Shown here: positions 16,947 to 26,713 of the stretch, one piece after another
Position numbering within the stretch: position 1 is the stretch's first letter
Layout: each line of letters starts with the position of its first letter
NCBI RefSeq assembly: GCF_004216905.1
Contig: NZ_SGXJ01000001.1
Coordinates: 1,736,001-1,800,000, forward strand
Direction of reading: 5' to 3'
Length of the DNA stretch: 64,000 bases
DNA from: Kribbella sp. VKM Ac-2569
Lineage (GTDB): Bacteria > Actinomycetota > Actinomycetes > Propionibacteriales > Kribbellaceae
Program-made: the position numbers and the translations under genes
The notes under the pieces: generated by a model
Seen by the model: the letters and a program-made list of their open reading frames with translations, nothing else
Told to the model about the DNA's origin: nothing
Databases searched by the model: none

Positions 16947-17939
16947 GTGCCGACTGTCAGCGACGTGGCCGCGCGCGCCGGGGTGTCGACGGCGACCGTG
17001 TCGCGGGCGCTGAACGGGAAGCCGACGGTCGACCCGGACCTCGCCGCCCGGGTGCGGCAGGCGGCGGACGACCTCGGGTACCAGCCGAACGGCCCGGCGC
17101 GGAACCTGCGCCGCCAGGAGGCCGCGGTGGTGGCGCTGATCATCTCGGATGTGGAGAACCCGTTCTTCACCGCGATCGCGCGCGGGGTCGAGGACGTCGC
17201 GCACGAGGTCGGGTACTCCGTCGTGCTCTGCAACTCCGACGAGAGCGTGGAGAAGGAGAACCGCTACCTCGACATCGCCATCCAGGAACGGGTCGCGGGC
17301 GTCATCCTGTCCCCGAGCGGCCCGACGTCCACGGTCGCGAAACTGGCGTCGCGTGGTACGGCGTACGTCGCGGTGGACCGTCCGCTGCCCGGGCAGGACA
17401 GCGACGTCGTCCTGGTCGACACCCGGCTCGCCGCCCGCGAGGCGACCGCCCATTTGATTGCCCAAGGCTACGAACGGGTGGGCTGCATCACCGGACCGGC
17501 CGGCGTCCGCACGGCCGACGATCGCCTCGCCGGGTACCGCGACGCGCTCAAGGCTGCGCGTCGCCGTACGCCGAAGCTCGTCAGGCGGACCGAGTACAAG
17601 GCCGCTGGTGCGCACCGGGCCGCGCTCGACCTGCTCGCGCAGCCCGAGTCGCCGGACGCTCTCCTGATCGCGAACAGCGTGATGGCGGTCGGTGTGCTGC
17701 AAGCCCTGCAGGAGCAGGGTGTGCGCGCCGGGCGGGACGTCGGCCTCGTCACGTTCGACGATGCGCCGTGGGCCGCGCTCGTCGACCCACCACTGTCCGT
17801 GGTCGCACAACCGGCGTACGAGATCGGCGCCGTCGCCGCCCGCCTCCTCCTCGCCCGCATCGCCGACGCCACCCGCCCACCAACCGCAACCACCCTCGGC
17901 GCCCGCCTCACCAAACGAGCCAGCTCCCGCCGCCACTAA
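16947..17939 (+). CDS. LacI family transcriptional regulator
   Basis: A 330-residue repressor. The N-terminal LacI helix-turn-helix and hinge (about 1-55; TVSDVAARAGVSTATVSRALNG, then NLRRQEAAVVALII) precede a periplasmic-binding-protein-like sugar sensor (about 58-325; ENPFFTAIARGVEDVA, GVILSPSG, GLVTFDDAPWA). GTG 16947 has AGGAAGGGA upstream; the earlier in-frame ATG at 16884 would put the operator inside the gene. It is convergent with the RbsABC-like importer, and a shared operator motif suggests it represses that operon and itself. Confidence 0.93.
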   Translation: MPTVSDVAARAGVSTATVSRALNGKPTVDPDLAARVRQAADDLGYQPNGPARNLRRQEAAVVALIISDVENPFFTAIARGVEDVAHEVGYSVVLCNSDESVEKENRYLDIAIQERVAGVILSPSGPTSTVAKLASRGTAYVAVDRPLPGQDSDVVLVDTRLAAREATAHLIAQGYERVGCITGPAGVRTADDRLAGYRDALKAARRRTPKLVRRTEYKAAGAHRAALDLLAQPESPDALLIANSVMAVGVLQALQEQGVRAGRDVGLVTFDDAPWAALVDPPLSVVAQPAYEIGAVAARLLLARIADATRPPTATTLGARLTKRASSRRH

Positions 17940-17940
17940 C

Positions 17941-18114
17941 CCTCCCCAAACCAGTTCGGGGCGGCCAACCGCCCGATCTGGGCGGGTAAACCTCCCCAAA
18001 CCAGTTTGGGGCCGCGAACCGCCCGATTTGGGTTGGCAAACCTCCCCAAACCAGTTTGGGGCGGCCAACCGCCCGATTTGGGTTGGCAAACCTCCCCAAA
18101 CTGGTTTGGGGAGG
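17941..18114. repeat. Three 50-bp hairpin repeats plus a closing palindrome
   Basis: Three tandem 50-base units (17941-17990, 17991-18040, 18041-18090) differ at only a few positions. Each holds two hairpins: CCCCAAA/TTTGGGG with a four-base loop, and in units two and three GCCAACC-like/GGTTGGC. The array closes at 18091-18114 with a perfect 24-bp palindrome (arms CCTCCCCAAAC and GTTTGGGGAGG) built from the unit's own start in inverted orientation. It fills the gap between the convergent LacI and importer genes, so it may act as a two-way terminator or a REP/BIME-like element. Confidence 0.85.
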
Positions 18115-18128
18115 TTGTCGAGGGTGGG

Positions 18129-19136
18129 TCAGCCCGTCGGGTTTTCCTCGGCGTAGATCTTGGCTGCGTTGGAGGCGTCGATGAGGCGCGTGGGGAGGGT
18201 CTGGGTCTTTTCGATGGTGCCGCAGTCGACCAGGATCTTCTTCGCGGCGGCGATCGCTTCCTTGCCGTTGGTCGGGTACGTGAAGGTGGCGGACAGGCGG
18301 CCCTGCTCGACGGCCTTGATACCGCCGGACGGGATCGGCAACGCGTCGATGCCGGTGAACTTCATCTCCTTCTCGCGGCCGACCGCCTTCGCGGCCAGGT
18401 ACGCGCCCTCGGCCATCGGGTCGTTGTGCGAGTACACGACGTCGATCTTCGGGTTCGCCTTCAGCAGCGCGTCCATCTGCGACTGCCCCTTCTCCCGCAG
18501 CCAGTCACCGCTCGCGGCCGCGATCACCTTGACCTTCGGGTTGCCCTTGATCCCCTCGACGAACCCCTCGTGCCGCTCGGCCTGCGGCGTCGCGCCGGCC
18601 AGTCCCTTGAGCTCGACCACGTTCCCGCCCTGCGGCAGCAGCTTCTCGGCGATGTACTTCCCGGCCTCGCGACCGATCTGCACGTTGTCGCCGCCGATGA
18701 ACCCGGTGTACGCGTCGCCCTCGACCTTCCGGTCCAGCACGATCACCGGGATGCCCTTGTCGTAGGCCTTCTTCACCACAGAGGTGAGCGGCTTCGCCTC
18801 GTTCGGGCTGATGATCAGCAGGTCGATCTGCTGGGTGATGTAGTTCTCCACGTCCGCGACCTGCTTGGCGTTGTCCTGCGCCGCGTCCGCGAACTTCACG
18901 TCGAACTGCGGCACGTCCTTGGCGGCGGCCTTGATGTCGTCGTCCATCCGCTGCCGGTACGGCTCGGCGACGTTCGCCTGGCTCATCCCGATCGTGTACT
19001 TGCCGTCGGTGCCCTTGCAGGACTTGGACGCCCCGGGCGACGCACCACCCGACGCCCGTTCGTTGGTGGTCCCGCAACCGGCCAGAACGAGTGCGGCAAC
19101 AGCCGCGGCGGCCAGGGAGATTCGTACAGAACGCAT
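18129..19136 (-). CDS. Sugar ABC transporter substrate-binding lipoprotein (CUT2 type)
   Basis: A 335-residue secreted lipoprotein that captures a sugar for the importer encoded upstream. The signal peptide ends in the lipobox LVLAGC with Cys21. The Peripla_BP_4-type domain (about 45-325) shows KYTIGMSQANVAEPYRQRM, IDLLIISPNEAKPL, GIPVIVLDRKVEGD and DVVYSHNDPMAEGAYLA. ATG 19136 has AGGAAGG upstream. Last gene of a three-gene operon. The exact sugar is not readable; ribose, xylose and galactofuranose binders look alike. Confidence 0.9.
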   Translation of the reverse strand: MRSVRISLAAAAVAALVLAGCGTTNERASGGASPGASKSCKGTDGKYTIGMSQANVAEPYRQRMDDDIKAAAKDVPQFDVKFADAAQDNAKQVADVENYITQQIDLLIISPNEAKPLTSVVKKAYDKGIPVIVLDRKVEGDAYTGFIGGDNVQIGREAGKYIAEKLLPQGGNVVELKGLAGATPQAERHEGFVEGIKGNPKVKVIAAASGDWLREKGQSQMDALLKANPKIDVVYSHNDPMAEGAYLAAKAVGREKEMKFTGIDALPIPSGGIKAVEQGRLSATFTYPTNGKEAIAAAKKILVDCGTIEKTQTLPTRLIDASNAAKIYAEENPTG

Positions 19137-19149
19137 GACGGAGCCTTCC

Positions 19150-20166
19150 TTACGAGGTGGGGCGGAGTCGCTGCAGCGCGGCGGCGGCAACGATCACCAG
19201 TCCCTTGATCAGGAGCTGGATGTTGGAGTCGATGTTGTTCAGGGCAAGGATGTTGTTCAGCACGCCAAGCAGCAGCGCACCCGCCACCGTCCCGGCGACC
19301 GAACCACGGCCGCCCGCCAGGCTGGTACCGCCGATCACCACCGCGGCGATCGCGTCCAGCTCGTAGCCGATGCCGTCGTTCGGGCTGCCCTGGTTGAGCT
19401 GGACGGCGTGCACGATGCCGGCCAGCGAGGCGAGCAGTCCGCAGATCGCGAACACCGCGATCTTGACCCGGACCACGGGTACGCCGGACAACCGCGCAGC
19501 CTTCTCGTTGCCGCCGACGGCGTACAGGTGCCGGGAGAACGCGCTGACCCGGAGGAACACGACCGCGGCGATCGCGACCACCGCGAAGATGATCACCGGG
19601 ATCGGTACCAGGCCGCCGAAGGTGCGTTCACCGAGCAGCGCGAACGAGGTCGGCGCCTCCTTCGGACCATCGCCGTACGCGATCGCGACGCCCTGGCCGC
19701 CGGACCAGATCCGGGCCAGGCCACGCGCTATCTGCAGGCCCGCGAGCGTGACGATGAACGACTGGATCCCGATCATCGCGGTCGCGACGCCCTGCAGGGC
19801 ACCGAAGACCAGGCCGATCGCCAGCACGAGAACGACCGACGGCAGGAAACCCCAGTCGTTCTCGACCATGAGGACCGCGGATCCGACCGCGGCGAGCCCG
19901 AGCACGGCGCCGACCGAGAGGTCGATGCCGCCGATCAGGATCACGAACGTCATCCCGACCGCGATGATCCCGATCTCGGACACCGCACGAACCACGTTCG
20001 CCAGGTTGTCCGCGCTGACGAAGAGGATCGCGCCGTTCTTGCGCGGCGAGAAGATGATCGCCGCGACGAACACCGCGATCAGCCCGAACACGCTCTGGAA
20101 CCGGAACAGCGTCGCGGCCACGGACATCTTGTCCGTCGTCACCACCTTGTCCTGTACGTCGGTCAC
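19150..20166 (-). CDS. Sugar ABC transporter permease, RbsC-like
   Basis: A 338-residue inner-membrane permease of the CUT2/BPD_transp_2 family with about ten hydrophobic segments. Family marks are ISEIGIIAVGMTFVILIGGIDLSVGA-type sequence near residues 65-85, ATAMIGIQSFIVTLAGLQIARG, and VGGNEKAARLSGVPVVRVK near 220. It shares one base with the ATPase stop upstream and lies 13 bases before the binding-protein gene, so the three are one operon. Confidence 0.92.
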   Translation of the reverse strand: MTDVQDKVVTTDKMSVAATLFRFQSVFGLIAVFVAAIIFSPRKNGAILFVSADNLANVVRAVSEIGIIAVGMTFVILIGGIDLSVGAVLGLAAVGSAVLMVENDWGFLPSVVLVLAIGLVFGALQGVATAMIGIQSFIVTLAGLQIARGLARIWSGGQGVAIAYGDGPKEAPTSFALLGERTFGGLVPIPVIIFAVVAIAAVVFLRVSAFSRHLYAVGGNEKAARLSGVPVVRVKIAVFAICGLLASLAGIVHAVQLNQGSPNDGIGYELDAIAAVVIGGTSLAGGRGSVAGTVAGALLLGVLNNILALNNIDSNIQLLIKGLVIVAAAALQRLRPTS

Positions 20167-21710
20167 TACACCCCTCCGACCTCGTCGAACATTTCCCCGT
20201 GTCCCATCGCCGCCGCGAGCAGGTCTCCTTCGCCGGAGTCCGCCGTACTGAACGAGGCGACGTCGCGGCCGTCCCGCAGTACGACGACGCGGTCGCAGAC
20301 CCCCACCAGTTCGGGAAGCTCCGACGACGCCAGCAGTACGCCGAGGCCCTGCGCCGCGAGTTCACCGAGCAACCGGTAGATCTCGGCCTTCGCGCCGACG
20401 TCGACACCGCGCGTGGGCTCGTCGAGGAGCAGCAACTTCGGCTCGGTGAGCAGCATCCGGCCGAACACGACCTTCTGCTGGTTCCCGCCGGACAGCGTGC
20501 CGACCTCGTCTTGCAGGCGGCCGAACTTCAGCCGCAGCCGATCGGCCATCCGCACCGACGCGGTCCGTTCCATCCGGCGCGCGATCACCCCGAGCCGGCC
20601 GTACGACGGGAGACTCGAGACGACCGTGTTGGCGAGGATGGAGTGGAAGAGCACGAGCCCCGACGCGCGCCGGTCCTCCGGGACGAATCCGATGCCCTGC
20701 GCCAGCACCTGACGTGGTCCGCGGGGCCGGATCGGCCTGCCCTGCAGGAGAATCCGGCCCGTTCGGATGCCTCCGGGTGCGACGCCGTACAGGGTCTCGA
20801 GGAGTTCGGTACGGCCCGCGCCGAGCAGGCCGGCGAGACCGACGATCTCGCCGGAGCGGACGGTCAGCGAGATGCCGTCCGGGTCGCGGCGGCCGGGACG
20901 TGGGCGGCGGGCCTTCAGCTTCAGGTTCTCGACCCGCAGCAGCTCGTCGCCGGTATCGGAGTCGGGGGTCGTGAACATGGTCTGCACCGGACGACCGACC
21001 ATTGCCTCGACGACTTCCGCCGTACTGAGTTTGCGCGGGTCGAAGCTCGTGACGATCTTGCCGTTGCGGAGGACGGTCGCACGGTCGGCAACCTTGGCGA
21101 TCTCCTCCATCCGGTGCGAGATGTAGACGATGCCGACGCCGCTGTTCCGGAGCTCGCGGATCACGTCGAAGAGCCGCTCGACCTCGGAGCTGGTGAGCGC
21201 GGAGGTCGGCTCGTCCATGATCAGCACCCGGGCGTCGAGCGAGATCGCCTTCGCGATCGTGACGAGTTGCTGCTCGCCGACGCGGAGCTCACCGACCGGG
21301 CGGCGCGGGTCGAGGCCGACACCGCTGCGGTCGAGGAGTTCGCGAGCCTCGCGTTCCATCCGGCGGCGGTCGACCGTGCGCACCGTCGTACGCAGTTCGC
21401 GGCCGAGGAAGATGTTGTCCGCGACCGACAGGCCGGGGACCAGGTCGAGTTCCTGGTGGATCATCGCGATCCCCGCGGCCTGGGCGTCGGTCGGGCCGCT
21501 GAACCGCACCGGCGTGCCGTTGATCGCGATGCTGCCCGCGTACTCCGTGATGTCGCCGGAGAGGATCTTCATCAGCGTGCTCTTGCCGGCCCCGTTCTCG
21601 CCGAGCAGGGCATGCACCTCCCCGGCGCCGAGCACGAAGTCCACCTCGTGACACGCCTGCACCCCGCCGTACCGCTTCCCGATCGCAGCCATCCTGACAA
21701 GGTCGGCCAT
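20166..21710 (-). CDS. Sugar ABC transporter ATP-binding protein, RbsA-like
   Basis: A 514-residue fused double ATPase typical of CUT2 importers. The first cassette (about 1-240) has Walker A GENGAGKST, signature LRVGEQQLV and Walker B VLIMDEPTSAL. The second (about 260-510) has the degenerate Walker A GLLGAGRTE usual for the C-half, signature LSGGNQQK and LLLLDEPTRGVD. ATG 21710 is preferred over GTG 21713 because GGAG sits five bases upstream. First gene of the operon; a LacI-type operator lies 20 bases upstream. Confidence 0.94.
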   Translation of the reverse strand: MADLVRMAAIGKRYGGVQACHEVDFVLGAGEVHALLGENGAGKSTLMKILSGDITEYAGSIAINGTPVRFSGPTDAQAAGIAMIHQELDLVPGLSVADNIFLGRELRTTVRTVDRRRMEREARELLDRSGVGLDPRRPVGELRVGEQQLVTIAKAISLDARVLIMDEPTSALTSSEVERLFDVIRELRNSGVGIVYISHRMEEIAKVADRATVLRNGKIVTSFDPRKLSTAEVVEAMVGRPVQTMFTTPDSDTGDELLRVENLKLKARRPRPGRRDPDGISLTVRSGEIVGLAGLLGAGRTELLETLYGVAPGGIRTGRILLQGRPIRPRGPRQVLAQGIGFVPEDRRASGLVLFHSILANTVVSSLPSYGRLGVIARRMERTASVRMADRLRLKFGRLQDEVGTLSGGNQQKVVFGRMLLTEPKLLLLDEPTRGVDVGAKAEIYRLLGELAAQGLGVLLASSELPELVGVCDRVVVLRDGRDVASFSTADSGEGDLLAAAMGHGEMFDEVGGV

Positions 21711-21729
21711 CACATCTCCGATCGGGCGA

Positions 21730-21741
21730 GTAATCGATTTC
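21730..21741. promoter_or_regulatory. Candidate LacI operator GTAATCGATTTC
   Basis: It matches the 16899-16910 palindrome at 10 of 12 positions and has the central CG typical of LacI operators. It lies 20 bases upstream of the first gene of the RbsABC-like operon, where a bound repressor would block transcription or translation start. Confidence 0.6.
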
Positions 21742-21784
21742 CCGGACGCTAGACCGCACCCCTCCGACCCGTCAACCCCTCACC

Positions 21785-21809
21785 GGGTCAACGGCAAGAT
21801 CCGTGACCC
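21785..21809 (-). terminator. Bulged hairpin between two minus-strand operons
   Basis: GGGTCA plus CGG on the left pairs with CCGTGACCC on the right around a six-base loop, with one bulged A. It follows the stop of the binding-protein gene at 21865 and precedes the importer operon at 21710, so it may end the upstream transcript. Confidence 0.4.
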
Positions 21810-21864
21810 AGCTTCGGTGCCGAACGGGTGGGAGGGGCAGCTGTTCGATCTGGATGGAAAGGTG

Positions 21865-23364
21865 TCAGCTTCCGGAGACAGTCACCTTCGCGAAGAGCGG
21901 GCGGCCGCTCGGGGGCATCACGAAGCCCTGGACGCGGGAGCGGACGGCGGAGTTGGAGGCGAGCTCGGCGGGGAAGATTCCGACGGCGTCGTCCCAGATC
22001 GTCTGGCCGGCCTGCTGGTAGAGCTTGGGGCGTGCGGCCTGGTCGACCGACGAGCGGGCGTCGAGGAGGAGCTTGTCGAGCGCGGGGTTGCAGTACCCGT
22101 TGCGCTTGGCGGTGCACACGTACAGGCGGGCCAGTGTGTAGTCGGCGTCACCAGTGCCGGTCACGTTGGTCTGCAGGTTCATGTCCCAGTTGAGCTTGCC
22201 GAAGTCCTCCAGCCACTGCGCGCGTTCCTTCTCCAGCGGCTTGACCGTGACGCCGATCTTCGCCCAGTCCGAGATCATCGCCTGCGCCAGCGCCCGGATG
22301 TTCGGCCCGCCTTCGAGCGGCCACTGCATCGACGTGGTGAACCCGTTCGGGTAACCGGCTTCGGTCAGCAACTGCTTCGCCTTCGCCGGGTCATAGGTGT
22401 ACGGCGAGAGCTTCGGCGCACCGATCACACCCTGGGCCAGCGGCGCCTGCGCGACGGACGCGAGATCGCCGAAGAGGTCCTTCACGGTGCCTTCGAGGTT
22501 GAGCGCGTGCCACATCGCCTGCCGGACCCGCTTGTCGTTGAACGGCTTCCGGTTGGAGTTGAACCAGTCGAAGTAGTACGTCCAGCTCGGCGTCGTCTCG
22601 TACTTGATCTGGTCGCTGCCCTTGACCGAGCCGACCTGATCCGGTGGGATCTGCGTCAGTACGTCGACCTCGCCGTTCTCCAGCCCCGTGATCCGCCCGG
22701 CGACCTCCGGGATGTTCACGAACTCCAGCTTGTTGAGCTTCGGAGCGCCGTCCCAGTACGTCGGGTTCGCGGCCAGCTCGAGCTTCTCGTCGGGCTTGAA
22801 CGAGGAGACCGTGAACGGCCCGGTCCCGATCGGCTTGTTGAAGAACCCTTCGGTGTTGATCTTGTCGGCCGGCCCGATGAACAGCAGCGTCAGCGAGCTC
22901 AGCAACGTACCGAGCGGCTTGCTGGTCTTCACCGTCACGGTCTGGTCGTCGGTGGCCGCGAACGACGTCACCGTCGAGTAGAGCGGTACGAGTGGGCCGT
23001 CCAGCTTCTTGTGCCGTTCGTACGACGCCACCACGTCCTTGGCGGTGAACGGCGTACCGTCGGAGAACTTCACGCCGGAGCGCAGCTTGAACACCCACGT
23101 GTTCGGGTCCGGGTTCTCCCACGCGGTGGCCAGGACCGGCACGATCTTGCCGCCGTCGACGCGGACCAGCGGTTCCATGATCTGCTGGATCGCGGTCTGC
23201 ACGGCCTCCTCACCGGCGTACTTGTGGGTGTCCAGCGACACCGGGAACATCGCCGGCGCGTACCGCAGGACCTGTTCGCCGCTGCTCGGTTCACTGGCCG
23301 GCGAGCACCCGGCCACACCTAGGGTGACGGCGACCAGCGCCGCCACGAATCGCTTCCTCAGCAC
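21865..23364 (-). CDS. ABC transporter substrate-binding lipoprotein, SBP_bac_5 family
   Basis: A 499-residue exported solute-binding protein of the oligopeptide/nickel type. The lipobox GVAGC gives Cys20. The SBP_bac_5 domain (about 60-420) includes SGVKFSDGTPFTAKDVVASYER, GTGPFTVSSFKPDEKLELAANPTYWDG and VRQAMWHALN. GTG 23364 has GAGGAG upstream. It is the last gene of the IclR-dpp-phosphatase operon, separated by 11 bases from the EEP gene. Members bind peptides, nickel or oligosaccharides; the ligand here is open. Confidence 0.92.
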   Translation of the reverse strand: MLRKRFVAALVAVTLGVAGCSPASEPSSGEQVLRYAPAMFPVSLDTHKYAGEEAVQTAIQQIMEPLVRVDGGKIVPVLATAWENPDPNTWVFKLRSGVKFSDGTPFTAKDVVASYERHKKLDGPLVPLYSTVTSFAATDDQTVTVKTSKPLGTLLSSLTLLFIGPADKINTEGFFNKPIGTGPFTVSSFKPDEKLELAANPTYWDGAPKLNKLEFVNIPEVAGRITGLENGEVDVLTQIPPDQVGSVKGSDQIKYETTPSWTYYFDWFNSNRKPFNDKRVRQAMWHALNLEGTVKDLFGDLASVAQAPLAQGVIGAPKLSPYTYDPAKAKQLLTEAGYPNGFTTSMQWPLEGGPNIRALAQAMISDWAKIGVTVKPLEKERAQWLEDFGKLNWDMNLQTNVTGTGDADYTLARLYVCTAKRNGYCNPALDKLLLDARSSVDQAARPKLYQQAGQTIWDDAVGIFPAELASNSAVRSRVQGFVMPPSGRPLFAKVTVSGS

Positions 23365-23375
23365 AGGGGTTCTCC

Positions 23376-24137
23376 TCAAAGCGTGTAGGTGGCGACGACC
23401 GGGTAGTGGTCGGAGGGGGCGCGGCCGTCGTGGAAGAAGTCGACGACCTCGCTGGACCGGGCGGCGAGCGGGCCGCGGGCGAAGATCCAGTCGATCGCCT
23501 TGGGTGGTGAGGCGAGCGGTGACAACCGGGTCCCGATCGGACCGGTCGCGACCGTCGGCACGACCGGATGGGTCACCGGTGAATGCCGGCCGAGGGCGGT
23601 GAAGCTGTCCAGGAACCCGGCGTTCCCGAGCTCCCACTGCGGTGGGCCGATGTCGTTGATGTCGACCGTGAACAGGCAGGCGCCGTCGCCGGCCAGGCGT
23701 TCGAGCGCTTCCCCGATCGCGCGGGCCTGGGCGATCCGGCGGTTGACGTGGTCGGTCCGCTCGTCGGAGTGGCCGGGCCAGGTGAGGTGCGCCGTACTGA
23801 AGATCAGCTCGGTGCCGTCGGGGGTGCGTAGCCGGACCCAGAACAGGCGCGCGTCGGGCGAGAGGATGCCGACGTCCTCGGCCCCGTGCTCGACGTACGT
23901 GAACAGGTCGCGTCGCCACCACAGGTTGCTCTGGGTCTCCCAGCCCGCGGTCCCATCGATGCGGTCGTGGTCGGGCAGGACGTCGTCGAGCAGCTTGCGG
24001 GTGGCGGGCCGGAGCTCCTGTACGGCGAGCAGGTCGGGCGGACGCGTCGTGAACAGGCTCGCGATCGCGTCCCGGCGCTGGTCGAGGTAGAACTCGGACC
24101 ACAGGTTGTAGGTCATCGCCACGAAGGTGAAAGTCAT
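23376..24137 (-). CDS. Endonuclease/exonuclease/phosphatase (EEP) family hydrolase
   Basis: A 253-residue metal-dependent phosphoester hydrolase with no signal peptide, so probably cytosolic. The EEP residues are in order: Asn in TYNLWSEF, Glu in AVQELRP, the internal His of FSTAHLTWPGHS, Asp and Asn in VDINDIGP (in place of the usual GDFN), and SDHYPVVA at the end. The family covers nucleases, inositol-phosphate phosphatases and sphingomyelinase-like enzymes. It overlaps the histidine phosphatase stop (ATGA), so the two are coupled; together they suggest that a phosphorylated substrate is handled. Confidence 0.88.
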   Translation of the reverse strand: MTFTFVAMTYNLWSEFYLDQRRDAIASLFTTRPPDLLAVQELRPATRKLLDDVLPDHDRIDGTAGWETQSNLWWRRDLFTYVEHGAEDVGILSPDARLFWVRLRTPDGTELIFSTAHLTWPGHSDERTDHVNRRIAQARAIGEALERLAGDGACLFTVDINDIGPPQWELGNAGFLDSFTALGRHSPVTHPVVPTVATGPIGTRLSPLASPPKAIDWIFARGPLAARSSEVVDFFHDGRAPSDHYPVVATYTL

Positions 24138-24732
24138 CGGTCCATCCCGGTAGGCACGTTGTACGACGTGAGTCCGTCGAGCCGGAGCGTGGTGAGCGAG
24201 CAGTTCCCCGGCGGATCCAACAACATCTCGTCGCCCGCCGGCAGCCCGAGCGCCGATGCCGCCGCGACGCGAATCGGCCCGCCGTGAGTCACGACCAGCA
24301 CTCGCCGTACGCCGGATCGCGTGATGTCGTGCGCCGCCTCCCACACACGTGCCCGCAACTGTCGGAAGGTCTCGCCACCTCCGCGAGCAACGTCTTCGCC
24401 ACGAGCGAAGGCCTCGACGACGTCCGGCTCCTCGGCAGCGACGTTCGCGATCATCCGCCCGCCCCACGTCCCGACGTCGATCTCCCGCCACCGCTTGTCG
24501 ACGCGGACCTCAAGGTGATCCTGGCTGTCCAGATAGGGCTGCAAGGTCTCCGTCACCCGTTGCAGGTCGCTCGCGACGATCCCGTCGAACTCGAGCGACT
24601 GCAAGTACTCCGCGGCCTGCTTCGCCTGCTGCCGGCCGCGGGCGCTCAGCCCCGTACCTTGCTGGCCTTGGTACCGGCGCTCGGCGTTCCACACGGATTC
24701 GCCGTGGCGGAGGAGGACCAGTTCGGTGCCAC

Positions 24733-24736
<4 letters not shown>
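24134..24736 (-). CDS. Histidine phosphatase family protein
   Basis: A 200-residue phosphatase/mutase-like protein. The catalytic RHG is in LVLLRHGESVWNAERRYQGQ (His11), the second Arg in ASDLQRVTET, Glu in WREIDVGTWGG, and the second His in VVTHGGPIRV. It is coupled by four-base overlaps to the DppF-type gene before it and the EEP gene after it. The family spans phosphoglycerate mutases and small-molecule phosphatases; the operon context favours a phosphatase acting on an imported or derived compound. Confidence 0.92.
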
Positions 24737-25726
<990 letters not shown>

Positions 25727-25737
<11 letters not shown>

Positions 25738-26713
25738 CGGTCAGGACTCCTTCCGGGTGGTGGCAGGCGGCCTGGTGGGTGCTGGCGCGGTCCGGGAGCT
25801 GACGGAGTACCGGCTCGACCTCGGCGCATTGTTCGTCGGCGTACTGGCAGCGAGGGCGGAAGGAGCAGCCGGAGGGCAGGTCCAGCAGGTCGGGTGGCGA
25901 ACCCTGGATGGGCACGAGGCGGTCGCGCGGGCCTTCGAGAGCAGGGATCGACGCCATCAGGCCGGAGGTGTACGGGTGGCCGCTGTGTTCGTAGACCTCC
26001 CGGAGCGGGCCGGTCTCGACGACGCGTCCGGCGTACATCAGGATCACCCTGTCGGCCACACCGGCGACGACGCCGAGGTCGTGGGTGATCAGGACGAGGG
26101 ACATGCCCTCCTCGGCCTGCAGCCGGGTGAGCAGGTCCATGATCTGCGCCTGGACCGTGACGTCCAACGCGGTCGTCGGCTCGTCCGCGATCAGCAGCCG
26201 CGGCGACAGGGCGAGCGCCATCGCGATCATCACTCGCTGCCGCATTCCGCCGGAGAACTGGTGCGGGTAGTCGTCGAGACGTTTGGAGGCGGCCGGGATA
26301 CCGACCCGCTTCATCAGGTCCAGCGCGGCCGCGCGCGCCTCCCGGCGCGACGCGCCGCGGTGCCGGCGGAACATCTCGCCGATCTGCGCACCGACGCGGA
26401 ACACCGGGTTCAGCGAGCTCAACGGGTCCTGGAAGACCATCGCGATCTCCCGCCCTCGCAGGCCTTTCGCGACACCTGGTGCGAGCAAGTCCTTGCTGTC
26501 ATAGGAGATGCTGCCGCTTGGGATCCGGCCGGCCGGCTTCGGCACGATCCCCATCACGGCCTGCGCGGTGACGCTCTTGCCGCTGCCCGATTCGCCCAGC
26601 AGGGCAACGGTTTCACCCGCACCGACATCGAACGACGCCCCGTCGACGGCGGTCACCACTCCACCAGAAGTGGCGAACTCGACCCGCAGGTCGCGCACAC
26701 TCAGCAGTGCCAT
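25727..26713 (-). CDS. ABC transporter ATP-binding protein, DppD/OppD-like
   Basis: A 328-residue ATPase. Walker [10 protein letters not shown] near residue 38, signature [15 protein letters not shown], Walker [13 protein letters not shown], and a C-terminal oligo_HPY region with [21 protein letters not shown] 26713 shares one base with the permease stop (TGATG). An upstream in-frame extension runs through the permease gene and is not real. Confidence 0.95.

Noticed and set aside
15431..17989. 852-codon plus-strand frame opposite malic enzyme and through LacI
   Set aside because: It crosses two well-supported genes on different strands and shows only antisense-type composition.
17941..18114. 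CRISPR-like array
   Set aside because: The 50-bp units are contiguous with no variable spacers and no cas genes are near.
23376..24137. Signal-peptide-bearing secreted nuclease in place of a cytosolic EEP enzyme
   Set aside because: The start coupled to the previous stop leaves no hydrophobic leader; a longer upstream frame overlaps the histidine phosphatase.
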